From Bradyrhizobium sp. CCBAU 51765 (GTDB lineage: Bacteria > Pseudomonadota > Alphaproteobacteria > Rhizobiales > Xanthobacteraceae): a stretch of DNA of 64,000 bases. The DNA is taken from the NCBI RefSeq assembly GCF_015291725.1, contig NZ_CP030038.1:2903001-2967000 (forward strand), written 5' to 3'. The notes beneath the pieces were generated by a model. It saw only the letters and a program-made list of their open reading frames with translations, was not told the DNA's origin and searched no databases. Numbering within the stretch: position 1 is the first letter of the stretch; each line of letters opens with the position of its first letter. The translations under genes were made by a program, and so were the position numbers. This document shows positions 26,601-36,226 of this stretch, one piece after another.

Positions 26601-29339
26601 CGCGACCAGCGTCGACTGCGCTTCGCGGGCGCTGGTCAGGATCGAGTTCGCCGCACCGGTGCCGACCGCGGTCAGCGCCTGCTCGACCTCGGCCGAGGTC
26701 ATCCTGAGCTGGGCGTTGACGTCGGAGGAGACCGTCAGCAGCGACTGCTGAGCGGTGCGCGCGCCGGTCTGGATCGTCTCGCTGGTGTTGACGACGAGGT
26801 TGGTGAGCGAGCGCTCGGCGTCCTCGACATGCGAGCGGATCGCGGTCGAGATCATCTCGGCGCGGGACATCATGTCCTCGCTGGCCTGGCGTCCGCTGCT
26901 CTCGATGCGGCCGGCGACGGCCTCGACGCGCGAGCCGAGCAGGTCCTCGAACTGCGCCACGCGCACGTCGATGTCGCTGGCGACCGAGCCGACCTTGGTC
27001 TCGATGGCCTGATGGATCTCCTGGAAGCGCGCCGTGACCGTGTCGGTCAGGTGCGTGCTGCGTCCGTCGATGATCTCGGTGACGCCGGTGATGCGGCGGT
27101 CGACCGCCTCGATCGCCTGCGCGGTGCCGTCCGTGAGCGTCGAGCTCAGCAGCGTCAGGCGCGTGTCGATCGACTGCACCGCCTGCGAGGCGCCGTTGGT
27201 CACGGCGGTGGTCAGGTAGGTGAGGCGGGAATCGATGGATTCGAGCGCCTGCGTCGCGCCGCCGGTGAGCGTCGTCGTGAGATGCGTCAGCCGCGTGTCG
27301 ATCGACTGGATGGTCTGGGATGCGCCGTCGGTCAGCGAGGTCGCGAGGTAGGTGAGGCGGCTGTCGATCGACTGGATCGCCTGCGCGGCACCGTCGGTCA
27401 GCGACGTCGCCAGCGTGTTGATGCGTCCGTCGATGGTTTCGGTCATGGACCTCGCGCGGCTGTCGAACGACTGTTCGAGCGCGGCGACCCGGCCCACGAG
27501 CTGCTCGTCGAAGGTCCTGATGTGGCCTTCGATCGTGCCGTCGAGGCTGGCGATCTTGCCGTTCAGCGAGGTGTCGAGATTGCTGACGCGTTCGCCGACC
27601 GTGGTCTCGAATTGCACGAGGCGCTGGTCGAGCACCGCCGTGATCTCGCCGCCGTTCGCCGTGAAGCGGGTATCGAAATTGTCGACATAGGTCTTCAGCG
27701 TCTCGGCGATGTCCTGCGTGCGCTGGCCCATGCGCTCGACGATCTCGCCGCCGAAGGTCTTTACGGTGCGGTCGAACTCGGAGATGTGGCGCGTGATCAG
27801 CGCGCCCAGCGTGCCGGAGTCGCGGGCGAACTTCTCGACCAGCTCGGTGCCCTGGTTCCTCACCAGCTCGTCGAAGGCGCTCATCTGCAGCGACAGCGAG
27901 TCGTGCGCGGTCTCGGTCTGGCTGACGACCTTGGCGACCAGGGTGTTGACGGTGGCGTCGAGCGCCTCGCTCGCCTTGTCGCCGCTCGTCAAGATGTGGT
28001 TGGCGAGCCGGTTGCCGGCGTCGTCGATCTTGGCCGAGAGGTCGTTGGAGCGCAGCTCGAGCTCGAGCAGAAGCGAGTCCGACGAATTCTTCAGGGAATC
28101 GTGCACCTGCTCGGTGCGCTCGGAGATGCCGTCGACGATCGCGGCGGAGCGCTGCTCGAATTCGCCGGTGATGCGGTCGATACGCTCGTTCAGCATCTCG
28201 TGGACGCGGTCGGCGAGGTCGACGAACTCGTCGTGGACGTGGCCGGTCTTGAAGTTGAGGCTGGTGGTCAGCCGCTCGCTGGCGTCGAGCACCGCGCGTG
28301 TGGTCTCGTTGCTGGCTTCCTCGAGCCGGTCGAGCAGGTCGCCGCCGCGCTCGCCGAGCGCCAGGATCATGTTGTCGCCGGCATTGCTCAGCGCCTGGGT
28401 GATGTGCGCCCCGCGCTCTTCGAGCGCGCCGGTGATCGATTTCGCAACCTCGTCGACGCGGGAGGCGATCGCATCGGAGATCAGCGCGATGTCGTGGCGC
28501 AGATCGATCTGCACGCCGGAGATGGCGCTGCGGACCTGCTCGGCCTGGCCGACCAGATTGTCGCGCTGATGCGCGATGTCCTGGAGCAGGGCGCGGATGC
28601 GCACCTCGTTGTCGCTATAGGCGCGCTCCAGCGCGGCGACCTCGTTCGCGACCAGCGTCTCGAGCTCGCCGGCGCGCGCAATCGCGCGCTCGATGCCGTC
28701 GCCCATCGCCGCGACCTCGCGGCGGATGGCCTGGCCGACGGTGACCATGGAATCGGAGGCCGAGCCTTCGGGCTCGGAGAAGCGGATTGCGACCTGCGCC
28801 ATTGCCTGCGCGATCATGCGCATTTCCTGGCCGCGCCAGACGAGGCTGGCGAGGAAGTAGAACAGCATGATCGGCGCGAAGACCATCGCGATCAGGCCGG
28901 CGATGACGAGGACGCCGCCGCTCTGGCCCATGGCGGCCTGGATCGAGGGCAGGAAGCCGACGGTCAGCGCGGCACAGGCGGCGAGCCAGACGCCGGCGAA
29001 GATGGTGGCGAAGGTATAGACGCTGCGGGCAGGGCGGCCCTTCTGAAGCGCCTGGAGCAGCTGGCCGATGGTCTCGCGGTCGTCATTCGCGGCGCGGCGC
29101 GATGAGAGCGGCTCCTCGACCGTATCGAACACGGTCGACCGCTCATTGGCGGCCGGTCGCGGCTCGAAGCTCGGCTCATCGAAGATCGGAGGCGCGGGCG
29201 GCACCGGGGGCGCCGCTTCGTTGCGCGCGGTGGCGTTGCGGCTGGTATCGGCAGCCGTGTCACTGATGTTCAGGGCTTCCTGGATCGCAGAAAGCGCAAC
29301 TTCTGTGGGGTCTTTGACCTTTTTCGGAGTGTTCGCCAT
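23700..29339 (-). CDS. Giant apolipoprotein-like coiled-coil protein, growth-pole ring (GPR/RgsE) candidate
   Basis: 1,879 residues. A Pro-rich cytoplasmic N-terminus (1-105) precedes two membrane helices (about 107-130 and 141-166). Most of the rest is predicted long helix: five 22-residue repeats at 645-754 (type TSLTDGAAQAIQSIDSRLTY) and eight 44-residue repeats at 885-1236 (type VERTL...ILxxAREAQ...Q). A conserved compact end follows (about 1775-1879: LSLDIGRLMDRNLAAEMWDR, KAFTKRLYTPAGQKAFDEVA). Size, membrane pair and 22/44-mer apolipoprotein-like repeats match the growth-pole ring protein of Agrobacterium and RgsE of Sinorhizobium, needed for unipolar growth. Orthology is inferred; no alignment was run. 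Divergent from the Hpt gene. Confidence 0.75.
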   Translation of the reverse strand: MANTPKKVKDPTEVALSAIQEALNISDTAADTSRNATARNEAAPPVPPAPPIFDEPSFEPRPAANERSTVFDTVEEPLSSRRAANDDRETIGQLLQALQKGRPARSVYTFATIFAGVWLAACAALTVGFLPSIQAAMGQSGGVLVIAGLIAMVFAPIMLFYFLASLVWRGQEMRMIAQAMAQVAIRFSEPEGSASDSMVTVGQAIRREVAAMGDGIERAIARAGELETLVANEVAALERAYSDNEVRIRALLQDIAHQRDNLVGQAEQVRSAISGVQIDLRHDIALISDAIASRVDEVAKSITGALEERGAHITQALSNAGDNMILALGERGGDLLDRLEEASNETTRAVLDASERLTTSLNFKTGHVHDEFVDLADRVHEMLNERIDRITGEFEQRSAAIVDGISERTEQVHDSLKNSSDSLLLELELRSNDLSAKIDDAGNRLANHILTSGDKASEALDATVNTLVAKVVSQTETAHDSLSLQMSAFDELVRNQGTELVEKFARDSGTLGALITRHISEFDRTVKTFGGEIVERMGQRTQDIAETLKTYVDNFDTRFTANGGEITAVLDQRLVQFETTVGERVSNLDTSLNGKIASLDGTIEGHIRTFDEQLVGRVAALEQSFDSRARSMTETIDGRINTLATSLTDGAAQAIQSIDSRLTYLATSLTDGASQTIQSIDTRLTHLTTTLTGGATQALESIDSRLTYLTTAVTNGASQAVQSIDTRLTLLSSTLTDGTAQAIEAVDRRITGVTEIIDGRSTHLTDTVTARFQEIHQAIETKVGSVASDIDVRVAQFEDLLGSRVEAVAGRIESSGRQASEDMMSRAEMISTAIRSHVEDAERSLTNLVVNTSETIQTGARTAQQSLLTVSSDVNAQLRMTSAEVEQALTAVGTGAANSILTSAREAQSTLVAASGDASNQIKGLAVDVERTLSAAGAATAASILAGAREVQTTLVTASSDAANQVKTLTADVQRSLTMAGTTTAESITAGARDAQSALVAASTETANQIKALSSDVQRSLTMAGTSTAETIMSGAREAQSTLVTASSDAASQVKSLAAEVHRSLSQVGQSTAETITSSARDAQTTLLAVSAEQTSQVRSLAAEMQRALATAGGATIEALTSGVREAQGSLISASSDAASQIKSLTTDIERTLTAVGADTASTILSSAREAQISLTSTSADAASQIRTISTEIERTLSAAAANATNDIQTSALNAQNALISASNEASSRVKSSSADVERSVLAASSSFGQAMTGKTDEIVTYVQQQADRLSNMIDAKRGALVDAIGSKTSQLTLDIDRVTSDALKSIETRGQAFSQTMMGNGSEVARTINAASEIATSAVGKSLKDLEQASRSAIDQSRQVSIAAVTEMQETSKILRTDTVALFERLREGNILLQEVLTGAHDNLNSLERALVTRVADFVSAMNDVTSRNGDATQNLEEQLNVFNSKTTKALQDLGELSIQFDKHGQALVEAAQVVEQSNKNTTASLAERKQALESLVTTIDLRTADLDQRLSRFTGLLDESLAAAEERARDIARVVAETAGAGSAAITRQFEAVRAASEEEHRQTIEAMHDIYRQTTDEADAMFKQSTEKFTNLVSSMKQMAFEMHNELEATRNELRRGVLEMPQEAAESTAQMRKVIVDQIEALAELNRIVAQHGRGLDVTTAGRASVQRQEEPVLAAVGGRAAETRMRDTGSASTLPPPDLGMPAPSRRTEAPPVAPGGTDQGRDGWLSDLLSRTDANQGAPTGREAARGRAAPAPLPQAPQGGGNPLESLSLDIGRLMDRNLAAEMWDRYQRGENKAFTKRLYTPAGQKAFDEVARKYRADRNFKGTVDRYVAEFERLLDEVARDGRGPQELRSHLTSETGLVYTLLAHAAGRLG
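25632..26687 (-). repeat. Eight in-frame 132-bp tandem repeats
   Basis: Within the giant gene, eight consecutive 44-codon units run without gaps from the Val codon at 26687 to 25632. Each begins V/I-E/Q-R-x-L and contains AREAQ or ARDAQ. The period equals four 11-mers, typical of amphipathic apolipoprotein helices. Confidence 0.85.
27078..27407 (-). repeat. Five in-frame 66-bp tandem repeats
   Basis: Five consecutive 22-codon units in the giant gene, each of form T-x-L/V-T-x-G-x-x-Q-x-x-x-S-I-D-x-R-L-T. The 22-residue period is the classical apolipoprotein repeat length. Confidence 0.85.
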
Positions 29340-29518
29340 GTTCAGTCCGAGCCCTCGTTACTTGTACGCGTCCCCCCCGCGAGCCCTGCGCTCGGCGCAA
29401 GCCCACAGACCGGATCATGCCGCTTGCGCGGATCTCCGAGCCGTCCCCACCCGGACGGCTTGTCCGCCAATTTCCGCAACATCCTATTGGCAGAGCGTCG
29501 CGAATGAAATGCCTGCGA

Positions 29519-29533
29519 TTAAGACAATCTTAA
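29519..29533. promoter_or_regulatory. CtrA box (TTAA-N7-TTAA)
   Basis: A perfect match to the CtrA consensus: TTAA, GACAATC, TTAA. It is 180 bases upstream of the giant gene and 204 upstream of the Hpt gene. CtrA is the master cell-cycle regulator of alphaproteobacteria; occupancy here is inferred. Confidence 0.6.
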
Positions 29534-29659
29534 TCATCGTTAACAGGAGCGCGCCCTAACGCCTTAGCAATAAATGCAATTCTCCACCGAACTCGGCAGA
29601 TTGCGGCAACTTTCCGTCAACAAACGGGCGGATCTGCGTCAAACGGCTCGAACATTTCG

Positions 29660-29667
29660 TTAACCAT
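29660..29667. promoter_or_regulatory. CtrA half-site TTAACCAT
   Basis: TTAACCAT, a recurrent CtrA half-site form, lies 70 bases before the Hpt gene ATG, near where its promoter should be. Confidence 0.4.
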
Positions 29668-29736
29668 TTTCGTGCTTGGCTGGGGGGAACCTGACCGCCG
29701 GACCGGCGGCCGCCGCGCGATGCCGGGGCCTGCGCC

Positions 29737-30111
29737 ATGACGCCTGAACTGCAACGGATGGACTGGATGCCTTCGCCCCCGCTTGCACCGATCGACAGCC
29801 CGCTCGACCTCGATCACCTCTCCCGGATGACGCTCGGCGACATTGAACTGGAGCGGGAAGTGTTGGCGATGTTCGCCGAGCAGGCGGGCCGCCTGCTCGC
29901 GGCGATGGCTGCGAGTCCGGCCGATGCCGGCGCGCTCGCGCACAAGCTCAAAGGATCGGCGCGCGGGATAGGCGCCTTTGCGGTGGCCGATGCCGCAGCC
30001 GGCCTGGAGTGTGCGATCCGGACCGGCCATGGCCGGTCCCATGCCTTCGCCGCTCTGAAAGAGACGGTGACCGAGGCCCGCGCCGCCATCGAGGCGATCC
30101 TGAAGCCGTAA
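29737..30111 (+). CDS. Hpt (histidine phosphotransfer) domain protein
   Basis: 124 residues, all one Hpt four-helix domain after a short N-terminal tail. The phosphorylatable His is in AHKLKGSARGIGA (about residue 68). There is no kinase or receiver domain, so it should act as a free phosphotransfer protein between a hybrid kinase and a response regulator. Its kinase is not encoded nearby. The divergent position next to the polar-growth candidate, with CtrA-like sites between, suggests but does not prove a cell-cycle role. The start could alternatively be the internal ATG at residue 10. Confidence 0.82.
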   Translation: MTPELQRMDWMPSPPLAPIDSPLDLDHLSRMTLGDIELEREVLAMFAEQAGRLLAAMAASPADAGALAHKLKGSARGIGAFAVADAAAGLECAIRTGHGRSHAFAALKETVTEARAAIEAILKP

Positions 30112-30140
30112 GCCGATACGGTCGGAGACGGGCTCCTAGT

Positions 30141-30204
30141 CTTTTGTTTTGACGCGTTTTCTTCCCGCAAAGCGGGATTCATTCTTCGCATCAAAACGCT
30201 ATGG
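30141..30204. repeat. Dispersed repeat CTTTTGTTTTGACGCG...AAAACGCTATGG
   Basis: A 64-base imperfect palindrome with TTTTGACGCGTTTT near one end and TCAAAACGCTATGG at the other and a CCCGC-AAA-GCGGG hairpin in the middle. The form is familiar from many Rhizobiales intergenic regions (recalled, not searched). Confidence 0.5.
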
Positions 30205-30279
30205 CGCCGGGCTAACCGACCCGTTATAGGACAGCCCGGACCCTCCTTCATTCCCAGCACCGCGGCAGTACGAGCACAC

Positions 30280-30600
30280 ATGGCCAAGATTCACTTTGTC
30301 GACCACAAGGGCGAAACCCGCACGGTAGAAATCGAGAACGGCGCAACCGTGATGGAAGCCGCGATCCGCAACAGCATTCCCGGTATCGAGGCTGAATGTG
30401 GCGGCGCCTGCGCCTGCGCGACCTGCCATGTCTATGTCGACGAAGCCTGGCGCGAGAAGGTCGGCAGCCCGACGCCGATGGAAGAGGACATGCTCGACTT
30501 CGGCTTCGACGTGCGCCCGAATTCGCGCCTGTCTTGCCAGATCAAGGTTTCCGACGAACTCGACGGTCTCGTCGTGGCGACGCCGGAACGTCAGGCCTGA
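30280..30600 (+). CDS. [2Fe-2S] ferredoxin, adrenodoxin type
   Basis: 106-residue ferredoxin. The cluster ligands are in the motif [11 protein letters not shown] (C-x5-C-x2-C) with the fourth Cys in RLSCQI, the spacing of vertebrate/ISC-type ferredoxins. Such proteins feed electrons to cytochromes P450 or to Fe-S assembly. A ferredoxin-NADP reductase is encoded on the same strand about 670 bases on, past an opposite-strand thioesterase; the two are likely redox partners. No isc genes are adjacent, favouring a P450/FNR role over Isc, though this is open. Confidence 0.9.
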   Translation: MAKIHFVDHKGETRTVEIENGATVMEAAIRNSIPGIEAECGGACACATCHVYVDEAWREKVGSPTPMEEDMLDFGFDVRPNSRLSCQIKVSDELDGLVVATPERQA

Positions 30601-30615
30601 TCGTCCCTCGCTATA

Positions 30616-32294
<1,679 letters not shown>

Positions 32295-32399
32295 GGGAAC
32301 GCAGCGGGGAGGCGGTGCCCCATGTTTCTGGTGCTGGAACCGTTCGCGAAATCGCCGTAGTCTGCGGCCATTCCGGTTGTGGAATAGCAAGGTGATCTA

Positions 32400-32990
32400 A
32401 TGCGGATTTTTTCCAGCTTTCGGCTGCTCTCTTTCCTCGCGCTGGCATTGTCGCTTGCGACGGTGAGCCCATGTGCGGCGCAGAGCGCCGAGCCCACGGC
32501 GGCGGGCCTCTGGCAGAAGGTCGAGGACGGCAAGACAGTCGGATGGTTCCTCTTCATCGACCACAACGGCGTCTTCGAAGGTGTGATCGCAAAGACCTTC
32601 CCGCGGCCAACTGACAATCCGAACGAGGTTTGCAGCAAGTGCACCGACGATCGCAAGAACGCGCCGGTGCTCGGCATTTCGTTCGTCCGGAACATGAAGC
32701 GCGAAGGATTGAAGTACGAAGGCGGCAACGTGCTCAATCCGCGCGACGGTCAGATCTGGAAGGCCAACATGCGGATCAGCCCCGACGGCCAGACCCTGAC
32801 GCTGCGCGGCTATCTCGGCATCGCGCTGCTCGGCAAGGACGAGACCTGGACGCGTCTGCCGGATGCCAATATCGCGCAGATCGATCCTGCCATCGTGGCA
32901 AAATATCTCCCTGCACAGGCTGCCGTTGCGAAGCCGGCGGCGCCAGCGGCGAAGAAGGGCGGTGCGATGATGGCGCCGCCGAAGCAGTAG
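32400..32990 (+). CDS. Secreted DUF2147 protein
   Basis: 196 residues with a signal peptide (cleavage near CAAQS). The mature domain has DUF2147 features: [15 protein letters not shown], the Cys pair in [26 protein letters not shown] and [19 protein letters not shown] low-complexity Ala/Lys/Pro tail follows. DUF2147 proteins are periplasmic, lipocalin-like in outline, and functionally obscure; some are stress-induced. The preceding gene ends 105 bases upstream in the same orientation. Confidence 0.82.
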   Translation: MRIFSSFRLLSFLALALSLATVSPCAAQSAEPTAAGLWQKVEDGKTVGWFLFIDHNGVFEGVIAKTFPRPTDNPNEVCSKCTDDRKNAPVLGISFVRNMKREGLKYEGGNVLNPRDGQIWKANMRISPDGQTLTLRGYLGIALLGKDETWTRLPDANIAQIDPAIVAKYLPAQAAVAKPAAPAAKKGGAMMAPPKQ

Positions 32991-33340
32991 AAGCGTACTT
33001 CGCACCCTCTGCCGCTCGACTGCCGTAGCGTCGGCGCATGGTCGTTCCCCGCCACTCGCTCTCGCCTTCGGCGAGCCAGATGACAGGCTCAGCGGGGAAG
33101 CCAGTACGATATCGCTCCCCCCCTCATCCCTGAACGGCCCGTGCGGCCACGTTCGCCGAATGGCGACCGTGTGCCGGGTCCGCTCCAGTAGTTCCCCGGA
33201 ATGCACGCTGGCGCCGGATTTGCATAGCTGTCAGCAAAGCTGCTGGGGAGCGAGTCGCCGTCTCCACGCCCGTCGCGCACCACGCGGAGGGTGGACGGCA
33301 GCGTTTGCCTCGCGGCGATCACTTCGACCGCGGAGACGAC
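32991..33340. other. Intergenic with one palindromic repeat
   Basis: 350 bases without a gene. Bases 33043-33107 hold a repeat also present at 46045-46113 (CGTTCCCCGCCA, CTCGCCTTCGGCGAG, GATGACAGGCTC, GCGGGGAA, CCAGTAC). The rest shows nothing recognised. Confidence 0.55.
33043..33107. repeat. Dispersed palindromic repeat, copy 1
   Basis: Outer arms TTCCCCGCC / GGCGGGGAA-like and an inner CTCGCCTTCGGCGAG hairpin. About 80 percent identical by eye to the copy at 46045-46113. Confidence 0.65.
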
Positions 33341-33697
33341 ATGAGACCTGCCATATCAGGTGCTGCCACGCTGCTGGGGTTGACGACGCTGCTTGCGGCT
33401 TCGGCGCTGGCGCGCGACGACGGCCGCTACGCCAACTCGCCGTTAAAACCCTGGTTCGAGAGTCTGCACAGCGAATTCGGGCAGTGCTGCTCGGATGCCG
33501 ACGGCTACGTCATTGCCGACGTCGATTGGGAGTCGGATCGCGGCCGCTACCGCGTGCGGATCGACGACGAATGGGTCGTGGTGCCCGACGGTGCCGTGAT
33601 CACCGTGCCGAACAAGTTCGGCCGCACCATGGTCTGGAAGCACTATATCGACGGTCATCCGCGCGTGCGCTGCTTCATGCCGGGCAGCATGACGTAG
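33341..33697 (+). CDS. Small secreted protein, unknown
   Basis: 118 residues from ATG 33341, preceded by GGAGACGAC; the frame extends upstream to 33305 without signal features. A signal peptide ends near SALA. The mature part has a conserved-looking core (LKPWFESLHSEFGQCCSDADGY split here, with adjacent Cys, then WVVVPDGAVI and WKHYIDGHPRVRCFMPG). Short proteins of this kind are frequent in Bradyrhizobium; no domain name recognised. Probably periplasmic with a disulfide. Confidence 0.7.
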   Translation: MRPAISGAATLLGLTTLLAASALARDDGRYANSPLKPWFESLHSEFGQCCSDADGYVIADVDWESDRGRYRVRIDDEWVVVPDGAVITVPNKFGRTMVWKHYIDGHPRVRCFMPGSMT

Positions 33698-33717
33698 CCG
33701 CCATCAATCTTCGATGC

Positions 33718-33829
33718 CGTTCCGGGGCGGCGCGGCAGCGTCGAACCCGGAATCCGGAGGTCGTTGCGCGAGATTCTCAGGTGTGCAATTGCGCACCAGA
33801 GTTCGCACGTCGTGCGCCGCGGAATGACG
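33718..33829. repeat. Dispersed palindromic repeat (relative of 12991)
   Basis: Bounded by CCGTTCCGGGGCGGCGCGGC and GCGGAATGACG, with GATTCTCAG and TGCAATTGCGCA in common with 12991-13114. It lies between convergent genes. Confidence 0.55.
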
Positions 33830-33839
33830 AATGAGCAGC

Positions 33840-35204
33840 TCAACGCTCTTGCAGATCAAGCTGCGGAGATTTGACCGGGGCGGCGGCCGCGGGAAAGCGC
33901 AGGCTCATCGTCGTGCCGCAGCCGGGCGCGGAAGAGACGATCAACTCGCCGCCATGGGCGGCCATGATCTCGCGGACAATCGACAGGCCGAGGCCCGCGC
34001 CATCGCCGGCGGCGTTGCCGGTCTGAAATGGCTCCAGCAGCTTGCCTTCCGCGCCGTCGGGCAGGCCCGCGCCGTCATCTTCAACCGAGATGCTGCCATG
34101 ACCGACCGTGGCGACGATGCGTCGCGCACCACGGGCGTGGATGAGCGCGTTGCCGACGAGATTGGCGAGCGCGCTGCGAACGGCGGCGTCGACGCCCTGG
34201 ACCAGGAACGGACCATCCCCGTCACGTTCCAGCGCAAGCTCGATGCCGGCATCCAGCGCCGAGGGACTGAAATCCGCGAGTACCTCCAGCGTGATCTGGG
34301 CCAGGTCGATCGGTCGCGTCTCGATCGTATGATTTTGCAGCCTCGCCAGGTCGAGCATGGCGGAGACCAGCGAGGTGAGGCGGCGGACATCGCGTACCAG
34401 CTCGGCCTTCAGGCCCGGCTCGGGCACGTCCTCGATCTTCGCGCGCAGCAGCGTCAGGGGCGTGCGCAGCTGGTGCGCGGCATTGCCGAGGAAGCGGCGC
34501 TGCATCCTGATATAGGCATCGATCTCACCGAAAGCGCGGTTCAGGGCCTCGACCAGGGGCTTCAACTCGGAGGGGACCTCGGACAGCGATATCAAACCTT
34601 GCGGGGCCGAGGGATCGATCGCGAGCGCGCGGCGCGCGACCCGTTCGATGCCGCGCGAGACGAAACGTGCAGCGAGCGCCGAGCCGATGGCGACGGTCGC
34701 CGCAAAGGCCAGTGCCACCAGCAGGATTGAAAAAATGCGGCGGGCGAGGAAGTTTCTCGCGATTCGGCCGAAGCGGACCTGAGGCTCGCCGAACATTATC
34801 GTGAGCCGCAACGAGCCCCGTTGCGCAACGGCGAGACAGAAGGTGCTCTTCTGGTCGAGCGTGCTGAAGACGGACGAGCCGACGGGCCCGCGATACGGAA
34901 AGGCGAAGGGGAGGGCAGGCCGGTGTTCGCTGCCGTACTCGCTGACCAGATCGCCCGCCGACACCACGTACCAGAGGTTCGGGCTGTCCCCCTTCAATTC
35001 CTCGAGTGCGGGAGTCGAACGTACCGTCAGGGTCTGCGCGTCGATCACCGTGGCGCGGTCGAGAAGGTTCGCTACGACCCCGCAGGCCCTGAACTCGCGT
35101 TCCTCCATCGGGTATCGCCAGACGAAGATACCGACCATGATCAGAAAGATCGCTGTGGCGGCGATGCCGAGCGAGAACGCAAACGTCCGGGCGATCGATC
35201 TCAT
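33840..35204 (-). CDS. Sensor histidine kinase
   Basis: 454 residues. Two membrane segments (about 10-30 and 160-185) enclose a periplasmic sensor region of some 125 residues with two Cys. A short linker leads to the dimerisation helix with the phospho-acceptor His in NAAHQLRTPLT, then the ATPase domain (N box NLVGNALIHA, G1 DDGAGLPD, G2 GAGLGLSIV). It resembles the TctE/QseC group. Its ATG overlaps the regulator stop by four bases, so the pair is translationally coupled. The signal is unknown; context suggests outer-membrane or envelope conditions. Confidence 0.88.
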   Translation of the reverse strand: MRSIARTFAFSLGIAATAIFLIMVGIFVWRYPMEEREFRACGVVANLLDRATVIDAQTLTVRSTPALEELKGDSPNLWYVVSAGDLVSEYGSEHRPALPFAFPYRGPVGSSVFSTLDQKSTFCLAVAQRGSLRLTIMFGEPQVRFGRIARNFLARRIFSILLVALAFAATVAIGSALAARFVSRGIERVARRALAIDPSAPQGLISLSEVPSELKPLVEALNRAFGEIDAYIRMQRRFLGNAAHQLRTPLTLLRAKIEDVPEPGLKAELVRDVRRLTSLVSAMLDLARLQNHTIETRPIDLAQITLEVLADFSPSALDAGIELALERDGDGPFLVQGVDAAVRSALANLVGNALIHARGARRIVATVGHGSISVEDDGAGLPDGAEGKLLEPFQTGNAAGDGAGLGLSIVREIMAAHGGELIVSSAPGCGTTMSLRFPAAAAPVKSPQLDLQER

Positions 35205-35881
35205 CGCGGTGTCGCCAGCCGCAGGATGTAGCCAATGCCCCGCATGCTGCGGATCTCGACGTCGCCGCCGAATGCGGCCAGCTTCTTCCTCAGGCGCGAG
35301 ACCTGCGCTTCGAGCGTGTTGGATTCGATCTCGTCGTCGAAGCCGTAGATCTCCTCGATCAGCGCGGCGCGGGTGATGACGCGGTCGCGGCGCATCAGGA
35401 GGGCGGCGAGGATCAGTGCCTCGCGCCGCCGCAGCAGGATCTTCCTGTCGGCGACCACGACTTGGTTGCTGCCGAGATGCAGCTCGACATTACCTAGCGA
35501 AAGCACGGAGGGCGCGAGCAGCCGGGGCCGTCGCAACACGGCGCGCACGCGCGCTATCAGTTCCTGAGGCTCGAACGGCTTGCCGAGATAGTCGTCGGCG
35601 CCGCCGTTGAGGCCCTCGACGACGTCTTCCTTGGCGTCCTTGGACGTCAGCATGATGATCGCCGGGCGCTCCGGCGACTGGCTCAGCGCCGTGACGACCT
35701 GGAGCGCATCGCCGTCGGGCAGCATGCGGTCGACGATCGCGAGGTCATATTTGAAGTTCTCCAGCGCCTGGCTGGCCTCCGCAATCGAGCCGACGAGGTC
35801 GACGATACCGTGCAGTTGACCGAGCAGCCGGGTGATATAGGCGCCGATCTGCGGTTCGTCTTCGATCACGAGGGAGCGCAC
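35201..35881 (-). CDS. OmpR-family response regulator
   Basis: 226 residues from GTG 35881 (AAGGA nine bases upstream), which yields the usual beginning VRSLVIEDEP; the longer frame is not family-like. Receiver: acidic pocket EDE, phospho-Asp in IVDRMLPDGD, Lys in GKPFEP. C-terminal winged helix with RREALILAALLMRRDR, NTLEAQVSRLRKKL and SMRGIGYIL. Partner is the kinase downstream. The divergent mipA gene and the paired 11-bp direct repeats between them make mipA the obvious target. Confidence 0.92.
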   Translation of the reverse strand: MRSLVIEDEPQIGAYITRLLGQLHGIVDLVGSIAEASQALENFKYDLAIVDRMLPDGDALQVVTALSQSPERPAIIMLTSKDAKEDVVEGLNGGADDYLGKPFEPQELIARVRAVLRRPRLLAPSVLSLGNVELHLGSNQVVVADRKILLRRREALILAALLMRRDRVITRAALIEEIYGFDDEIESNTLEAQVSRLRKKLAAFGGDVEIRSMRGIGYILRLATPR

Positions 35882-36066
35882 GCGGGGTCGTCCTTGACTC
35901 TGCTGGGGTAACAAAAACCCTGACCGTGACGCTCCCTGACCGACGCCTGGCGTTTCGGCTCGTGCGCTAGGGTTCCCATTAGGGTGGCGAGCTTGGCGAA
36001 TAAAAGGCAGGAACGGGAGAGTTCGCGGGCACTGCCCGTCAAGATTTGAGGGCGCGGCTGCGGCGC

Positions 36067-36086
36067 GGCAATGTTCGGGCAATGTT
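36067..36086. promoter_or_regulatory. Direct repeat pair 1, RR operator candidate
   Basis: GGCAATGTT at 36067 and again at 36078: identical 9-mers with start-to-start spacing of 11 bases. OmpR-family regulators bind tandem half-sites spaced about one helical turn. Confidence 0.5.
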
Positions 36087-36134
36087 GATCCGGCGGCGCC
36101 TGGCGCGCGACGTCTCGGACGACGGCTCTCGCCT

Positions 36135-36154
36135 TGCAATCTTGGGGCAATTTT
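36135..36154. promoter_or_regulatory. Direct repeat pair 2, RR operator candidate
   Basis: TGCAATCTT at 36135 and GGCAATTTT at 36146, again 11 bases apart and matching the pair 68 bases upstream (GCAATNTT core). It lies 73-92 bases before the mipA ATG, a position suited to activation. Confidence 0.5.
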
Positions 36155-36226
36155 GCCGGACCACATGCTGTGGCTCTGAACCACACGAGTCGACCAGGCC
36201 CGCAAGGCCGGTCCGGGGGCCCCGCA

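Larger units (their letters stand above)
29340..29736. other. Divergent control region with CtrA-like sites
   Basis: 397 bases between the giant gene (minus) and the Hpt gene (plus), noticeably AT-richer in its middle than surrounding DNA. It contains the CtrA box at 29519-29533, a further TTAA at 29540-29543 and TTAACCAT at 29660-29667. No gene is seen. Confidence 0.6.
35882..36226. other. Divergent control region RR/mipA
   Basis: 345 bases between the response regulator and the MipA gene. Contains two pairs of direct repeats of the form GGCAATNTT with an 11-bp period (listed separately). No gene. Confidence 0.6.

Noticed and set aside
25632..27407. Tandem repeats that might be mistaken for a CRISPR or VNTR array
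   Set aside because: Units are in-frame codon repeats (66 and 132 bp) of a coiled-coil protein with no unique spacers.
23658..29105. Plus-strand open frame of 1,815 codons opposite the giant coiled-coil gene
   Set aside because: It is the mirror of a high-GC repetitive gene: Arg/Gly/Asp-rich, no domain, no ribosome site, and the minus-strand protein has clear membrane helices, periodic repeats and a conserved end.
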